From Cruorifilaria tuberocauda (lineage: Eukaryota; Nematoda; Chromadorea; Rhabditida; Onchocercidae), in contig JABVXU010000532.1 in assembly GCA_013365365.1 (NCBI GenBank), positions 1-36,722 on the forward strand: a stretch of 36,722 bases of DNA. Reading direction: 5' to 3'. A program made the translations under genes and the position numbers. Below, piece by piece: positions 25,062 through 35,611 of the stretch. Numbering within the stretch: the stretch's first letter is position 1; each line of letters opens with the position of its first letter. The notes under the pieces were generated by a model, which did no database searches, was not told where the DNA came from, and was given only the letters and a program-made list of their open reading frames with translations.

Positions 25062-26980
25062 TTACAACAACTATCACTTTTAAAATCATTACTTGTAATT
25101 GATTGAAGACTGAGAAAATATTCAAAAGTAAGTTAATTAATTAATCAGTAATAAATTAATGAATTAATAAGCAAACAATGGTGAGATTAAGGATAAGAAC
25201 TTCTATAAATGTTTTAGTTCATGAAACAATAAAATCAGCTGTCTATATGTTTTTTGATTTGCCAATTTCATTTTTTATTCATCATTGGCTAAGTAAAGTT
25301 ATGTCATCATTGTTAGAATATTAAAGTATGAGATTAAAGTTTAATTATTCGTGCTATCATTAAAAATGCTATTATTAAATTATTAACATTTGATAAGTTC
25401 AAATAAATTTCATCTCAATAAATGCTATAAATAATTACTTTTTTTTCCCATTTTACTTTCTTCCTTCTCTAATTAATACGTCAAATTTTACGGTAAAATA
25501 AGTATCATTAATAATTGTTGTTGGTAGTGAACGTTTAAAGTACATTTTTTAAATATCTAAAAGAAGTTCAAGTAAACTTTACCTTTTTTTTTTAAATAAA
25601 ATGCTCGAACTTTTCATCTTCCTATAATATCACGGTTCTCTTTTTTTTTTTTTTTTGAATAATTCTCCAAATTATTTGTTGTTTATTGTTTATTGTTCGA
25701 AAAATTATTTATTGTTGTCTAACTTTTTTTTTCTGATATTTTTTCAAATACTTGAGCTATTTTCAGCTACAATATACGATATAAAAGAGACGATTGATAA
25801 GTTTTATTTTATAGTCTGATACTGGATTTATTATGATAATAAAACTATTTTGTATTACTATTAGCTTGCATGAGGTGATTAGCTTCTGCTCCTAATTGAT
25901 TTGTTTAGCTTTTAATTTGGTGATGAAATTCTTTTTTGAAAATATTTACTATTAATTCATTTTATGGATGTTTCATGGATATGGATCTTTTATCAGTTGA
26001 TTAGAGATTTTCAGATGATTGAGATCAGTGATTTGAGTTTTTACGAGGAATATTTATTCAAACAATAAATGATAGCTAAAGTTAATTCAGTAAATAGAGA
26101 ATCATGATTTAAATAGCTCAATTTCATTTCTTCATGAAAGTAGACAAATAATTATCTTGATTTCTTGAAAGAATAGAATTCAGATATTTCAAAAATTTTT
26201 TTTCATGATGAATTTAAAAACAAACTTAAAATTAAACAGTCGAAGATTGATTATTGCTTGGTAAAACTACTATTCGTACTGGCCAATATTGAAAGATACT
26301 AGTAAAAATAAAATAATGCTTTTAAATTTAACAAATTAATTATTTTCCCTTTCTGTTTTAATATTTTAACAGATTATATATTTAATTCCGGAATAGGGAT
26401 CTATCATATACTTTTGAAATATTTTTGACTTTAACAAATGATTTACTTTTCTCTTTTGTTTTAATATTTTAACGGATATATACTTAATTCCGGAATACTT
26501 AATTATATACTTAATTATATACTTGATTCCATTTTTACTAGAACGAAGTGATTTCTATATTCATTGTAATCAGTATTAACTTGATATAAACTATTATCCG
26601 ATCAAATTATCTATTGAAATTCGCTTCATTCCAAAATAGCAAAAGATTGATAAGAATTTAACAGTGATTAAAATTTTACTGAAACTGATAAGATTTATTA
26701 TTTAATAAGTTTCAAGAAAAAAATTTCCATGCAAATTTTGTCGATTATATATTAGAAAGGAAAGTATAATTAATATTGCAGCTAAAAGTAAAAGTAACGA
26801 TATGAAATAAACGAGTTATCAGTTTAATATTAGATTATCAAAAGTGTAGTAATGACGAAAAAGAGATTATTTCACGTAATTTAAGTGCAATACGTTGGAA
26901 TATTCAATAAAAACATTCACAGGAAGTAGTTATTGATGTAAATAATTATCAATCTTAGAAAAAGAAGGCATTTTTGTCTT
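25062..26980. other. Gene-free AT-rich region
   Basis: No coding exon, RNA gene or clear mobile element is recognised. A locally repeated phrase, TTTTAATATTTTAACRGATA plus AATTCCGGAATA, occurs at about 26357-26396 and 26458-26495. Confidence 0.55.
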
Positions 26981-26981
26981 C

Positions 26982-26982
<1 letters not shown>

Positions 26983-27075
<93 letters not shown>
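26983..27075. repeat. TG dinucleotide microsatellite
   Basis: About 46 TG units with a single interruption (GTGAGTG at about 27018). Confidence 0.97.
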
Positions 27076-27078
<3 letters not shown>

Positions 27079-27293
27079 AAATTTTAGTCTGTGATTTATA
27101 CTTGTAGCATAACTAAGGAGTGTGTGTGTCTATATGAAAGTTGAATGGGATTTAATTAATGAATTTTTAATTTCTGATTTATAATTGTATCGTAATGAAG
27201 GTGTGTGTGTGTTTTTGTACTTAAAAGAATTGAATGGGATTAAATTAATAGATTTTAATTTCTGATTTATATCTGTCTCGTAATGAAGGTGTG
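27076..27293. repeat. 80-88 bp tandem repeat carrying short TG tracts
   Basis: One partial unit and two fuller units share GAATGGGATTWAATTAATRR, then TTTCTGATTTATA, then CGTAATGAAG and a short GTGTGTG tract (27119, 27200, 27288). Spacing is 81 and 88 bp. The large TG microsatellite appears to be an expansion of the same TG segment. Confidence 0.85.
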
Positions 27294-27377
27294 TGTCGGG
27301 GATTTTCTTTAACCTCGACAATATTTGTTGTTCTTTCTTTCCTGTTATTGTCGACGATCTTCTTTGACCGTGACAAT
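27294..27377. repeat. Pair of related TGTC...GACA palindromic elements
   Basis: Copy A (27294-27320) reads TGTCGGGGATTTTC...CCTCGACA and copy B (27349-27375) reads TGTCGACGATCTTC...CCGTGACA. They share WTCTTTRACC between the inverted ends, and each is followed by a TTCTTTC-rich stretch. TG...CA ends recall LTR termini, but no second LTR, primer-binding site or retroelement coding sequence is recognisable. Confidence 0.75.
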
Positions 27378-27441
27378 CTTTCTTTCTATTCGTAAGTAAG
27401 CAAACTGCTAACTTCTGTGATAGCTGATACTTTGGCTGTAC

Positions 27442-27463
27442 CTCAAACTTGGGTAATTAAACC
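27442..27463 (-). other. Exact SL1 spliced-leader 22-mer, minus strand
   Basis: The reverse complement begins GGTTTAATTACCCAAG and matches the nematode SL1 leader at all 22 positions. On the minus strand the next bases are GTACAGCCAAAG. They do not resemble the body of known SL1 RNAs, which begins GTAAACATTGAAACTGACC, and no AATTTTTGG-type Sm site follows within about 120 bases. It is therefore unlikely to be an ordinary SL1 RNA gene. A pseudogene, a divergent SL RNA or a retrocopied trans-spliced transcript are the alternatives. Confidence 0.9.
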
Positions 27464-28750
27464 TTTATTAGAACAAATTTGATACATAGTATAATACAAC
27501 ATTACATTAACGTTAACAATTTAAATATTCTAAACAGTTTCAAACAATAACGATATCTGTCAGGGCCAGGGTAAAAGGGAAGTGAATTTACCCTGTGATA
27601 ACCCACACTCATTAAGACAAATTGTTAGCAATGGTAGGAGGTTGTGACCTTTTTTATCCTGGAGGAGGGAGGATCCTTGAAGTTTGAAGATTGCCGCTAA
27701 AGTCGTATAAATTTGACCTTATAAAATTAATTAGAAACAAAGGATGGCGTTAACAAAGCTTGTAAAACCTCAAACATACATTTAGCTTACAATAACAAAT
27801 CCCGAACAAGGGGTTTCATCGACACAGTTTATAACAGGGAGCTAACAAGGCTAATTTGAAGAACAAATCATTTCGTTACCCTTCATTTCCTCGCTTTTCC
27901 AGCGACAACTATAGCTAGAACAAAGTTTTAAAGGTTTTCTTCATAAAGCGGAATGTGATTATCTTTTATTTAACAATTCCTAATTACAAATTAGGCTTTC
28001 GCTTATGAGAAGCTAATAATGTTACTCTTGGACTAGAAAGAGATATGATTAGGAAGGACTGAAAGATTCGATTCGATCCATCTGATTTATTTGTTATTTG
28101 ATACTCCAATAATATTTGTGATATATATCAGTCGCAACTTCTATCATTTTTTTCCGGAAAATGACGAATGCTTATCACGATATAACTTTCTATTGCTAAT
28201 CATTATAATCATTATATATTACTTAATTATTACATTAACTGATCATTATGAATCTTTTATTTGATAAAATTATTTATATGATGATCAATATATTTGAGAA
28301 TAATCGGATTATTCAGTTCAGATTCATTAATTTGAAATGATGATTATTTACAAGTATAACTTTGTATGAATTGGAACAAGTGATGCTTAATAAACATCTT
28401 CATTTATACAATTTAGCGATTTGTTTTGTTTCAATTGATAAGCGCTTAATAAAAAAGCATTCCTTTATCACAGCTTCAACATTCCGATAATTTACAGTTC
28501 TTTCACAATCAATCAATAATCTAGTAATTTGAAGTTATCCTAAATTCGGTGAGTAATCAAGCAAGCGATTAAATGATCATGATAAATTAATTTATTTCAT
28601 TTATCGCCATTTATCGGAATGGAAGAAATTTCGCCTCTGTCTAGTTAATAATTATCCTTATTCATCATCAGGGCTGCTCTGAAAAATTTTTTAATTGTAA
28701 AATTTCAATGATAAGAAATATTCTACAATAAGAGGATTCATTGCAATAAA
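27464..28750. other. GC-elevated segment then AT-rich spacer
   Basis: From about 27540 to 27920 base composition is clearly less AT-rich than the surroundings. It includes a 9-bp hairpin (CAGGGTAAA at 27567-27575 with TTTACCCTG at 27587-27595). No open frame or known element could be recognised. The rest to 28750 is AT-rich and empty apart from the likely 3' UTR of the minus-strand gene. Confidence 0.5.
28591..28596 (-). terminator. Candidate poly(A) signal of the minus-strand gene
   Basis: AATAAA on the minus strand, about 155 bases beyond the stop codon at 28751. Confidence 0.35.
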
Positions 28751-29528
28751 TTATGATCTTACGTACCCACGTGAACGTGTTACTGGACCAGATCGTGATG
28801 TTCCAAGTATTCCTTTTGTTTTTTTATTTTTATTCTTGGGAGTATAGCGAGTGGTATTCTTCTTGAGCTTAGCATTTGAAAGTGATTTAGCTGCGAGAGA
28901 TTTTCTTGCAACTGAAGTTGTAGTTGCAGATTTACGTACTCTGTAAGACTTTGGTCGAAGTTGCACGTGATAAAATTGCGAAGTAGGAATCGGATATGTT
29001 GATGGTGATGATGGTGTTAGTTCATTCTCGTATCTGTCATAATCTTTCCTGAAATTTAGATTAAGTAAAATTTTAGAAATTTTTAAAACTTTAAAGAATT
29101 GATCTAAATGTACCTGATGTAAACGGGAGTACGATAACGATCATAAGATAGAAGTTCATCATCATAGTCATCTTCCGTAAAGCTATCCTCGGTTCTGTTA
29201 TCGCTTTCCTCGTCATCTGAGTAATGATTGTAATGGCCCATCTAAAGGTTAAGCATTGATATAAATTGCAAAGGTCAAGACTTTATCAAATTATAAACTC
29301 ATGCTGAAAATTAGAAATATTTCGTACCATAGCAAGAGATTTAGCTCGATGTGACAGTAGCGGCGCAACACTATTGGAACGGATTCTTCCTTCTTGAACG
29401 CTTCGAATTTCCGGTTCACGTTGTACCGCATGTAAACTTCTTGTTCGAGATGGTCTGGTCGATTTTGCACCTCTCAGCTTACGTTCCGGTTTCTTCATCA
29501 ATGCGGACTGTCGACCAACTCTTGGCAT
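28751..29528 (-). CDS. Unrecognised basic/acidic/basic disordered protein (3 coding exons)
   Basis: I do not recognise this protein. Minus-strand exons 29528-29328, 29241-29114 and 29048-28751 join in phase through good GT/AG sites and give 208 residues. The first exon region is strongly basic (KKPERKLRGAKSTRPSRTRS). The second is acidic (SDDEESDNRTEDSFTEDDYD). The third starts Tyr/Pro-rich (PSSPSTYPIPTSQFYHVQLR) and ends Lys/Arg-rich (NKNKKTKG, RSGPVTRSRGYVRS). No fold, signal peptide or membrane segment is seen; the composition suggests a disordered, possibly nuclear protein. The exon is open upstream to an acceptor at 29584-29583, with no ATG before 29528. The start is therefore the first ATG (MPRVGRQSAL) unless an upstream coding exon exists. 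A donor (CAG|GTACGA) at about 30164 could belong to a 5' UTR exon. Confidence 0.7.
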
Positions 29529-29582
29529 TTTCTCCCCGATTGCTCTCACGTTAATCTGATTACCGACCTGATGAGAACCCGC

Positions 29583-30060
29583 CTGAAGATACCACCAATT
29601 AAGTTTCAGTCTTTAGTGAGCAATGATTATACTTCGCTGTTTCTTATCCTATATAAATTTTTATAGATTCAAAAAATTTGCATAATTTTTAATACTTATC
29701 TAAGTAAACGTATAAATGAGACAATTTTTTTTCATTCGATCCTGATAAAGTTTTGAAGAAAAATTTTTGAAAAATTAATAGCAATAATAAAGCAATGTTT
29801 TTTGATAAAATTTAAACCATAGAAAAAGTTCGATATAAAGTTGAACTTTTTTTTCTTATATTAAAAATTTTATTTTCAAGAAAAATTTACGCTTAATCTT
29901 TACTGTTTTTTTTGTTTTTAACAAAATGATACAAAATCTCAGTGATTTCAATTTTGAAAAATAAGCGGTCGGGAAATCGGGAAGGTCAAAAAATCTCTTG
30001 ACCTTAATCTTTAATTTTAAATCTTTTTGAATCGTTATTTTTCTATGAATCATCTTTGTA
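29583..30060. other. AT-rich stretch upstream of the minus-strand gene
   Basis: Probably the first intron of the minus-strand gene. No other coding exon is seen. Confidence 0.45.
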
Positions 30061-30077
30061 AAATGTAAAACACTTTC

Positions 30078-30300
30078 ATGTCATCTCCATGGGATATTCT
30101 TATTCTCATGAAAAGAACTGTTCTTTCTTCATTATCCATCTCCATGTTTTCACAGGTGCTCGTACCTGTTCAGTGCTTATTCCAACAATCTGTGCTTCAA
30201 ACGGCTAATCCCAACTTATCGCGCATTTTACAGTTCAACAGTTCATCCTCGTCACTAAAACCGTTCCTTCTCACAGTAACATGCCATCTTTGAGGAAGCA
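30078..30300 (-). other. GC-elevated block, possible 5' UTR exon or promoter
   Basis: Base composition rises well above that of the neighbours. On the minus strand an acceptor-like GGTTTTAG (about 30261-30254) precedes a segment ending in the strong donor GAACAG|GTACGAG near 30164. All three minus frames contain stops, so as an exon it would be untranslated leader. The plus strand has a 71-codon open frame (MSSPWDILIL...) with no homology that I recognise; it may be chance. Confidence 0.35.
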
Positions 30301-31121
30301 AAGAGACAAAAATTCTTATGAATACGTCAATTCATAATTTCGTGAATCTGTGGTTAAGTTCAAATTCAAGATAACAAAAGCAAAACGTTATGACCTCTTA
30401 TCATTCAATTGCTTCTACGTAAAATTGCTAAACTTATTGCTTATCAGATGGAAAGGTTACAGAATCTCATGATTTAGTAGTGCATATTTTAAACTTTGAA
30501 ATAAATTCCATCTAAGGATTTGTGATAAATTCGAGGATCATTTTCCGCTATTTATCTTAATACCATATTTAATTATCTTAATTATCTTATTTATCTTAAT
30601 ACCATACTTATACCATATTTATACCATATTTACCATATTTATACCATATTTACCATATTTACCATTTTACCATATTTACCATATATATAATACCATATTT
30701 ATAACATATTTACTACTTCTACCTTATTTACCTTAACTCTCTTACGTCTCTTACGATTTGCTCTCTTACGATTACTTATAAATAGGAGCGCAATTATTCT
30801 TTCAAAGAACACCTGGTAAGTTATCAATTATCAATAGATCTCATTGATAAGATTCTATTGATTACTAATCCCGTCCCATTGTATTATTTGATAGTACCGT
30901 TAGTACTATACGGACTAGTTCTTAAAAATTTTCTGGTTTAATTTTTGATTTTTGAAGATTTCTTAAAGAGAATCCAGGAAAGATTCTCTGTTTCGTTGAA
31001 TAATCCTTCTCTTCTTCTTCTTATCACTGATCCGAATTATTCGTCTTTTTCATCACTGATTAGATCAATGATGAACGAGGAATTGTGTTGAATGAAAAAT
31101 TACAAAAGCAATCAATTAAAA
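30301..31121. other. Spacer with ACCATATTT array
   Basis: AT-rich, no gene. At about 30580-30735 the unit TACCATATTTA is repeated many times with drift, followed by a few copies of CTCTTACGA (about 30738-30775). Confidence 0.65.
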
Positions 31122-31127
31122 TTTATT
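31122..31127 (-). terminator. Candidate poly(A) signal
   Basis: Minus-strand AATAAA, 150 bases beyond the stop of the small membrane-protein candidate at 31277. Confidence 0.4.
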
Positions 31128-31276
31128 CGACAGTTTGTGATACATTTCATTTCATCATAATTTGAAATACGATTATATCAAATCAGTTCTTATCATCATA
31201 GCTGATACATTGTAAAAATGATAGGATCATTATGTTAGCTAAATATTCTCCTCCATTTGATATAGCAAATCGTACT

Positions 31277-31378
31277 TTATCGTTTAAGTTTTGTAACATA
31301 TTGATCCAAATAGCCAAGTTGATAGGCAATGCCAAGACAAATTAATCCCAAAATGAATATAACGCAAAGCGTGCTCAT
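31277..31378 (-). CDS. Small single-span membrane protein candidate (33 aa or longer)
   Basis: Not recognised. From the ATG at 31378 it reads MSTLCVIFILGLICLGIAY followed by QLGYLDQYVTKLKR and stop. The hydrophobic span is about residues 3-19, with a basic C terminus. The frame stays open upstream through a highly charged stretch (SREAKEKRKKER) to an acceptor-like TTATCAG at about 31458-31452. The true product may therefore be the last exon (31451-31277) of a longer gene whose N terminus continues as VVDWERSYLIKSREAK. A charged helix followed by one span and a short basic tail would suit a C-terminally anchored protein. The coding-like composition and a downstream poly(A) signal support it; no homolog is known to me. 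Confidence 0.45.
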   Translation of the reverse strand: MSTLCVIFILGLICLGIAYQLGYLDQYVTKLKR

Positions 31379-31451
31379 TCTTTCCTTTTTTCTTTTTTCC
31401 TTGGCTTCACGCGATTTGATAAGATAAGACCTTTCCCAATCAACCACACAA

Positions 31452-32040
31452 CTGATAATAAGTTTACAATGACTAAATGTTATTTCATTTTAAATTCTTT
31501 TATAGACATTTTTCCTTCTATGGCAATTACTATATGCAAATTAATAAATTCTATAAGAAATTAATTTTTGTAAAAAATTCTGAAAATTATTTAAATATGA
31601 AAATATGCAAATTTAGGATTATCAATTTTGATAATAGTAACAACAGTGATAGTTTGGAAGAAAGATAGTTATGTCTAATTAGATCAAACTAAAAAGAAAA
31701 ATGTATCTTACCTTAATATTACCTAACTATTACTAATAGATTGGAAGTAATGAAACGATTTTTAATTTATGCATTGATATTTTCTTAATTTTGAAATACT
31801 TATGATAAAACTAAAATATGAAAATAACTAATTGCTGATTAAAATTGCTGATTAATTGCTGATTAAAAATTTAACTTTATCAGTATCAGGATTTCATCAT
31901 GATAACTTTCATTCGTTATATTTGTTGTGGAAGTTTGTTAAGAATAATAACAGCAGTGAATGTGAAAGATATCTCAATGGATCGGAATTACTTTATGATA
32001 ATTTACAATGAGAATGAGAGGTTAACCTAAGCAATCTCAG
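31452..32040. other. AT-rich spacer, no gene seen
   Basis: It contains only AT-driven open frames. Upstream exons of the flanking divergent candidates could be here but cannot be identified. Confidence 0.4.
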
Positions 32041-32465
32041 GTGTTCTATCAAAAACTGATTATGAATCTTTGAATCTTATGAACAAGAGACGTGTTCGTA
32101 CGTAAGAAATAAGCTACAAAGTTGGGAATGACGAGATAAGGTAGAAATTAAATTTGGGATGGATACTACAGTAAAAAGGGTGAGAATACCGGATGTAGTT
32201 ACGTTAAGGCATAAGATTGAAAATTCACATGCAACGGAAATGGGCAATGATTAGACGAATGATTGATTTCTGTCATGAGAATGTTAGGCGCCCTAAAATA
32301 ATTTCTATGTTACAAAGAATTCAAAGATATTTAGAGTTAGGAATCAGTGTTGAGATACTTCTCGATGTCTCGGATTTCCCGACAATACATACTCTTTTCA
32401 TAAATTGCTATCTTTACAGTAAATTATTTAAATTTACTCGTCTAACTATTCAAATTTATAAGTGA
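32041..32465 (+). CDS. Unrecognised two-exon candidate, partial
   Basis: Not recognised. An exon at 32041-32101 (acceptor CAATCTCAG, donor AC|GTAAGA) joins in phase to 32216-32465 (acceptor GCATAAG). The joined frame reads LSKTDYESLNLMNKRRVRT, then LKIHMQRKWAMIRRMIDFCH, then ENVRRPKIISMLQRIQRYLE and LGISVEILLDVSDFP. The first ATG is at 32079 but the frame is open at the 5' end, so upstream coding sequence is possible. The frame ends at TGA (32463-32465). A donor ACA|GTAAAT at 32418 is also available; its phase would allow joining to the Thr-rich exon at 33342. The composition is more coding-like than the flanks. It is Arg/Ile-rich and probably helical, with no motif that I can name. Confidence 0.4.
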
Positions 32466-33341
32466 GCAATTTCCATTCATTCAATTATTTTATCATTCTT
32501 TCAAAGCGTGCGATAAGAAAACGACGAAAAATGATTCTGTACAAAAGTCAAAAAAGTTGTCGGTAAATAATAATATCAGTTTATGTGATTAAACGAGTTA
32601 AGGTTTGAGATAAAAGTTTGATTAGAAATTCTGATGTGATCCTGATATTCGAGAAGCATAAAATTGATCTGATCAATTCGATTAAGCAGCTGATCAGAAG
32701 GAAAAGCATTTAACAAAATTACAATTTTTTTTAAAATTTCAGAAAATACGGTAAATTTTCTGAAATTTATTGTCATAGGTAGAACAATTAAAGATTGAAC
32801 AAATTTGAATTATTACGAGTTTAAGCAGTAGATAAATTTGTAAGCTAATAGTTAGCTATGAAATTGTAATTAAGCTAGATAAAAGAATAGCAATGCATGG
32901 ATGGTTTTATTGTATACTTTTTTTTTTGTTGACAAATATGAAACTTAGCTAGAAATTGCAGGAAGGTTAAAGAGAAAGCACAAGTGATCTTTATCGCTAT
33001 TATCACTGTCGTGTTTACCGAAAGTTTCATCAGGAATCAAGGTTAAAATTTAACTTTAGGAAAAATAAGCTAACAAAATTAATACTTTTAATAAATGGAA
33101 TTAACACCAATGACAAATGACTTTTTTGATAATAAAATTTAACAGAGTAAATACGTGTACTTGTACGTGTACGGGTACGTGTATGTCGTGATTCCTACAT
33201 CTTAGATTGAATTACTCATAAATAGAATAATCAGAAGAGATTGATAATTAACCATTATTTTAAATTATCATATCGGTCGTACAGAATGAAAATGCTTGAA
33301 TTAAATTTTGATATTATGCTAATTTATAAGAATCATTCTAG
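32466..33341. other. AT-rich spacer or intron, no gene seen
   Basis: No supported exon. A short GTAC-type run (TACGTGTACGGGTACGTGTA) lies at about 33160-33186. A 19-residue hydrophobic frame beginning MHGWFYCILFF at about 32894 looks like a signal peptide but has no usable donor in frame. Confidence 0.4.
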
Positions 33342-33343
33342 TG

Positions 33344-34591
33344 ATGGCTATATCAGGACCTGTTTTTCATGAACAAATTAAAAAAATAGCAGCAATAACA
33401 ACAACAGCGACAACAAAAACAACAACAACAAAAACAGCGACAACAAAAACAGCGACAACAACAATAGCAACAACAACAGCAGCAGCGACAACAATAACAA
33501 CAACAACGACAACAACAGTAATAACAACAACAACAATAACTCCAAAGACAACAAGGACAACAACAGAAACGACAAAAACAATACCAACAACAACGACAAC
33601 AAAAATGATATCAACAACAACAAAAACAATAGCTACAACGAGTAAACCGTCTAAATCAACTACTAAAATTACCACTCCTCGAACACAACGATCAAAAAAA
33701 TCTGGTAAACTCTTTCATTGATTACCTCTTCATGTTATCATAAGTTATCATGCAAATATCACATTGTAAATATAGGCATATTGATTTGTTTTTTTTTAAA
33801 TCACTTCAATTTTAGATATCCAAACAATTAAAGTAGTATTTCATCTTATCGTAGTATTTATACATATCCGTTGAATAATCTGTTGATTGAAGATTTTGTT
33901 AGTGAAAAATTTGAAAGGAATAAATTAATCATTTAAAATAAGCAAAATTAACCTGTTTTGAAACCTGTTTTACGAAATATTTATCAGAATTCCGTTGAGA
34001 ATTGATTTCCAGAAAATTTTATTCTTTAATTTTCTTTAGTGAATTTTAATAATTTCAGGTCCTAAAATTACCTTACCACCTATTTTACCTATTCATGAAT
34101 CCATATTACCTATTGCTCATACAGGTAGGTACAAATAATATTTAGCTGTAAATTTTTACAAATAGTTTTTTTTTTTTTTCAATTTCAAGAATACCATATT
34201 AGCAATATAAAATAAAGAATTTTTAAAAAATAAAATTAAGAATTTACAAGCTTATTATAATTAGCTATCGGTATTGAACAAATTTTGTAATACAAAAACA
34301 TATTGAGTATTGTTTAAAAAGTAATCTGAGTTAGTAATTTCAATTTATTCATGAATGAAATATAATTAAATTTTCTTCATTAATGATAGATGAATTCTTG
34401 TATTTCTGATTTACATATAAAATTACATAGAAATGAAAAATATATCAAAAAGAAAAAATTTAGATATGGGACGATCAAGATTCGTTATTGTATTACTTTT
34501 CATGAGTGGTATTATCATGATAATATCGTTAACGTTGATAATATTGATCAAGTTTGGTATTATTCTTCAACAACCGGTGAATTCATCATGA
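33344..34591 (+). CDS. Thr-rich mucin-like protein with C-terminal membrane span (3 exons)
   Basis: Not recognised as a named family. Exons (33342)33344-33704, 34059-34124 and 34464-34591 share phase-1 junctions (G|GT, G|AT) and give 184 residues from the first ATG. Residues about 20-110 are mostly Thr with Ala, Ile and Lys (ACA/GCGACAACA repeats), then KPSKSTTKITTPRTQRSKKS and a Pro/Ile segment (PKITLPPILPIHESILPIAH). The last exon starts DMGRSR, then has a strongly hydrophobic span (FVIVLLFMSGIIMIISLTLI and on to LIK), then a short tail FGIILQQPVNSS. A dense Thr stretch predicts heavy O-glycosylation, so a surface mucin-like membrane protein is inferred. No signal peptide is visible, so a 5' exon may be missing. 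The frame is supported by three joined exons; the Asn frame of the repeat cannot be joined the same way. Confidence 0.5.
33390..33640 (+). repeat. ACA-based trinucleotide repeat within the Thr-rich exon
   Basis: Imperfect (ACA)n with interspersed GCGACAACAAAA units. It codes for the Thr/Ala tract. The minus-strand Val/Leu-rich frames here are shadows. Confidence 0.85.
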
Positions 34592-35480
34592 AGTATGAAT
34601 TATTATGAAACTCATGAAGTATTATGAAACGAAGAAAATTTTTAATATTGTTTATTAGCCATATTGAATATGCATTTTCACGTGTGCTTATAATTTATTC
34701 AAATTATTAAAGTATACGATTTGTGCTTATGGATCATTACAGAAGTAAAAAGAAACTGTTATATCATATATTTTAAATGTTACTTATTATTTTTATAAGT
34801 ATCTTAGTATTTTTATAAGTAATCTTATAAGTAATAAGTAATATAAGTAATCTTTTATAAGATAGTTATTATTAATCTAGATAGGTATAAAATCACTTTT
34901 CTTTAATCCATATTTATGATAAATTCAAAATAAATTCATGAATTAACTTAATTATCTTGAAATATTAAAGTTATAAACAAGTTCAAAAAAAGTATATTAT
35001 GTTTATAAGTTTTTAACATTTTAGGATGTTTGTAAGATTTTTAGATTTTAATAAGTTTTATGAAGATGTTTATAAATTATTTAGATTTGCTTGATCTTAT
35101 TACAAATATTAAAAATTATTAGTTTAATAGTTTGGGAGTAATAATAATTTTATAATTGAAATGAATTTTAAAAAAAAAAATTTTTTTTCTCATGTTATGA
35201 ATTGTTTATTTAATTTTATTTTCAAATTCATACGAATTCATTTCCAGTTATGATCGTTTTCATTTGAATGAAATCCATTACTATTATTTACTATTTTGTT
35301 GAATTTTTTCAAAATATATCGAAATTTCTAAAAGTAAAACTTTTGAATTTAGCAAAATAAAATTATCTTTTCATATTTGCATAATTTTTGTATATATTCA
35401 AAAATACGCGTAATATACGGATATATATTAATGTAAACTTTTTCAATGATTTAATCACTGTTTTTATTTTCACTTATTAC
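34592..35480. other. AT-rich spacer, no gene seen
   Basis: It holds a likely 3' UTR (AATAAA at 34929-34934), small ATAAGTA repeats near 34790-34865 and an A11/T10 fold-back at about 35169-35190. Confidence 0.45.
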
Positions 35481-35611
35481 TTTTGCGCCTATCAGTCGCT
35501 ATCAATCCGGTCAATATTTCGGCGTTTTCCGGATATCCTATTTACCTGTATTGGTTCCTGTCATTCGACATTTTCCGGACAATTTTTGTAAGGTAAAAGT
35601 GAGAAACGTTC

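Noticed and set aside
27340..27463. Functional SL1 RNA gene on the minus strand
   Set aside because: The intron-like half after the leader does not match known SL1 RNA and lacks an Sm site; only the 22-mer itself is kept as a feature.
32894..32953. Signal-peptide-like frame MHGWFYCILFFLLTN upstream of the Thr-rich gene
   Set aside because: It runs into a stop with no in-phase donor leading to the exon at 33342.
33367..33675. Minus-strand Val- or Leu-rich frames resembling membrane proteins
   Set aside because: They are complement readings of the ACA repeat without a start context or partner exons.
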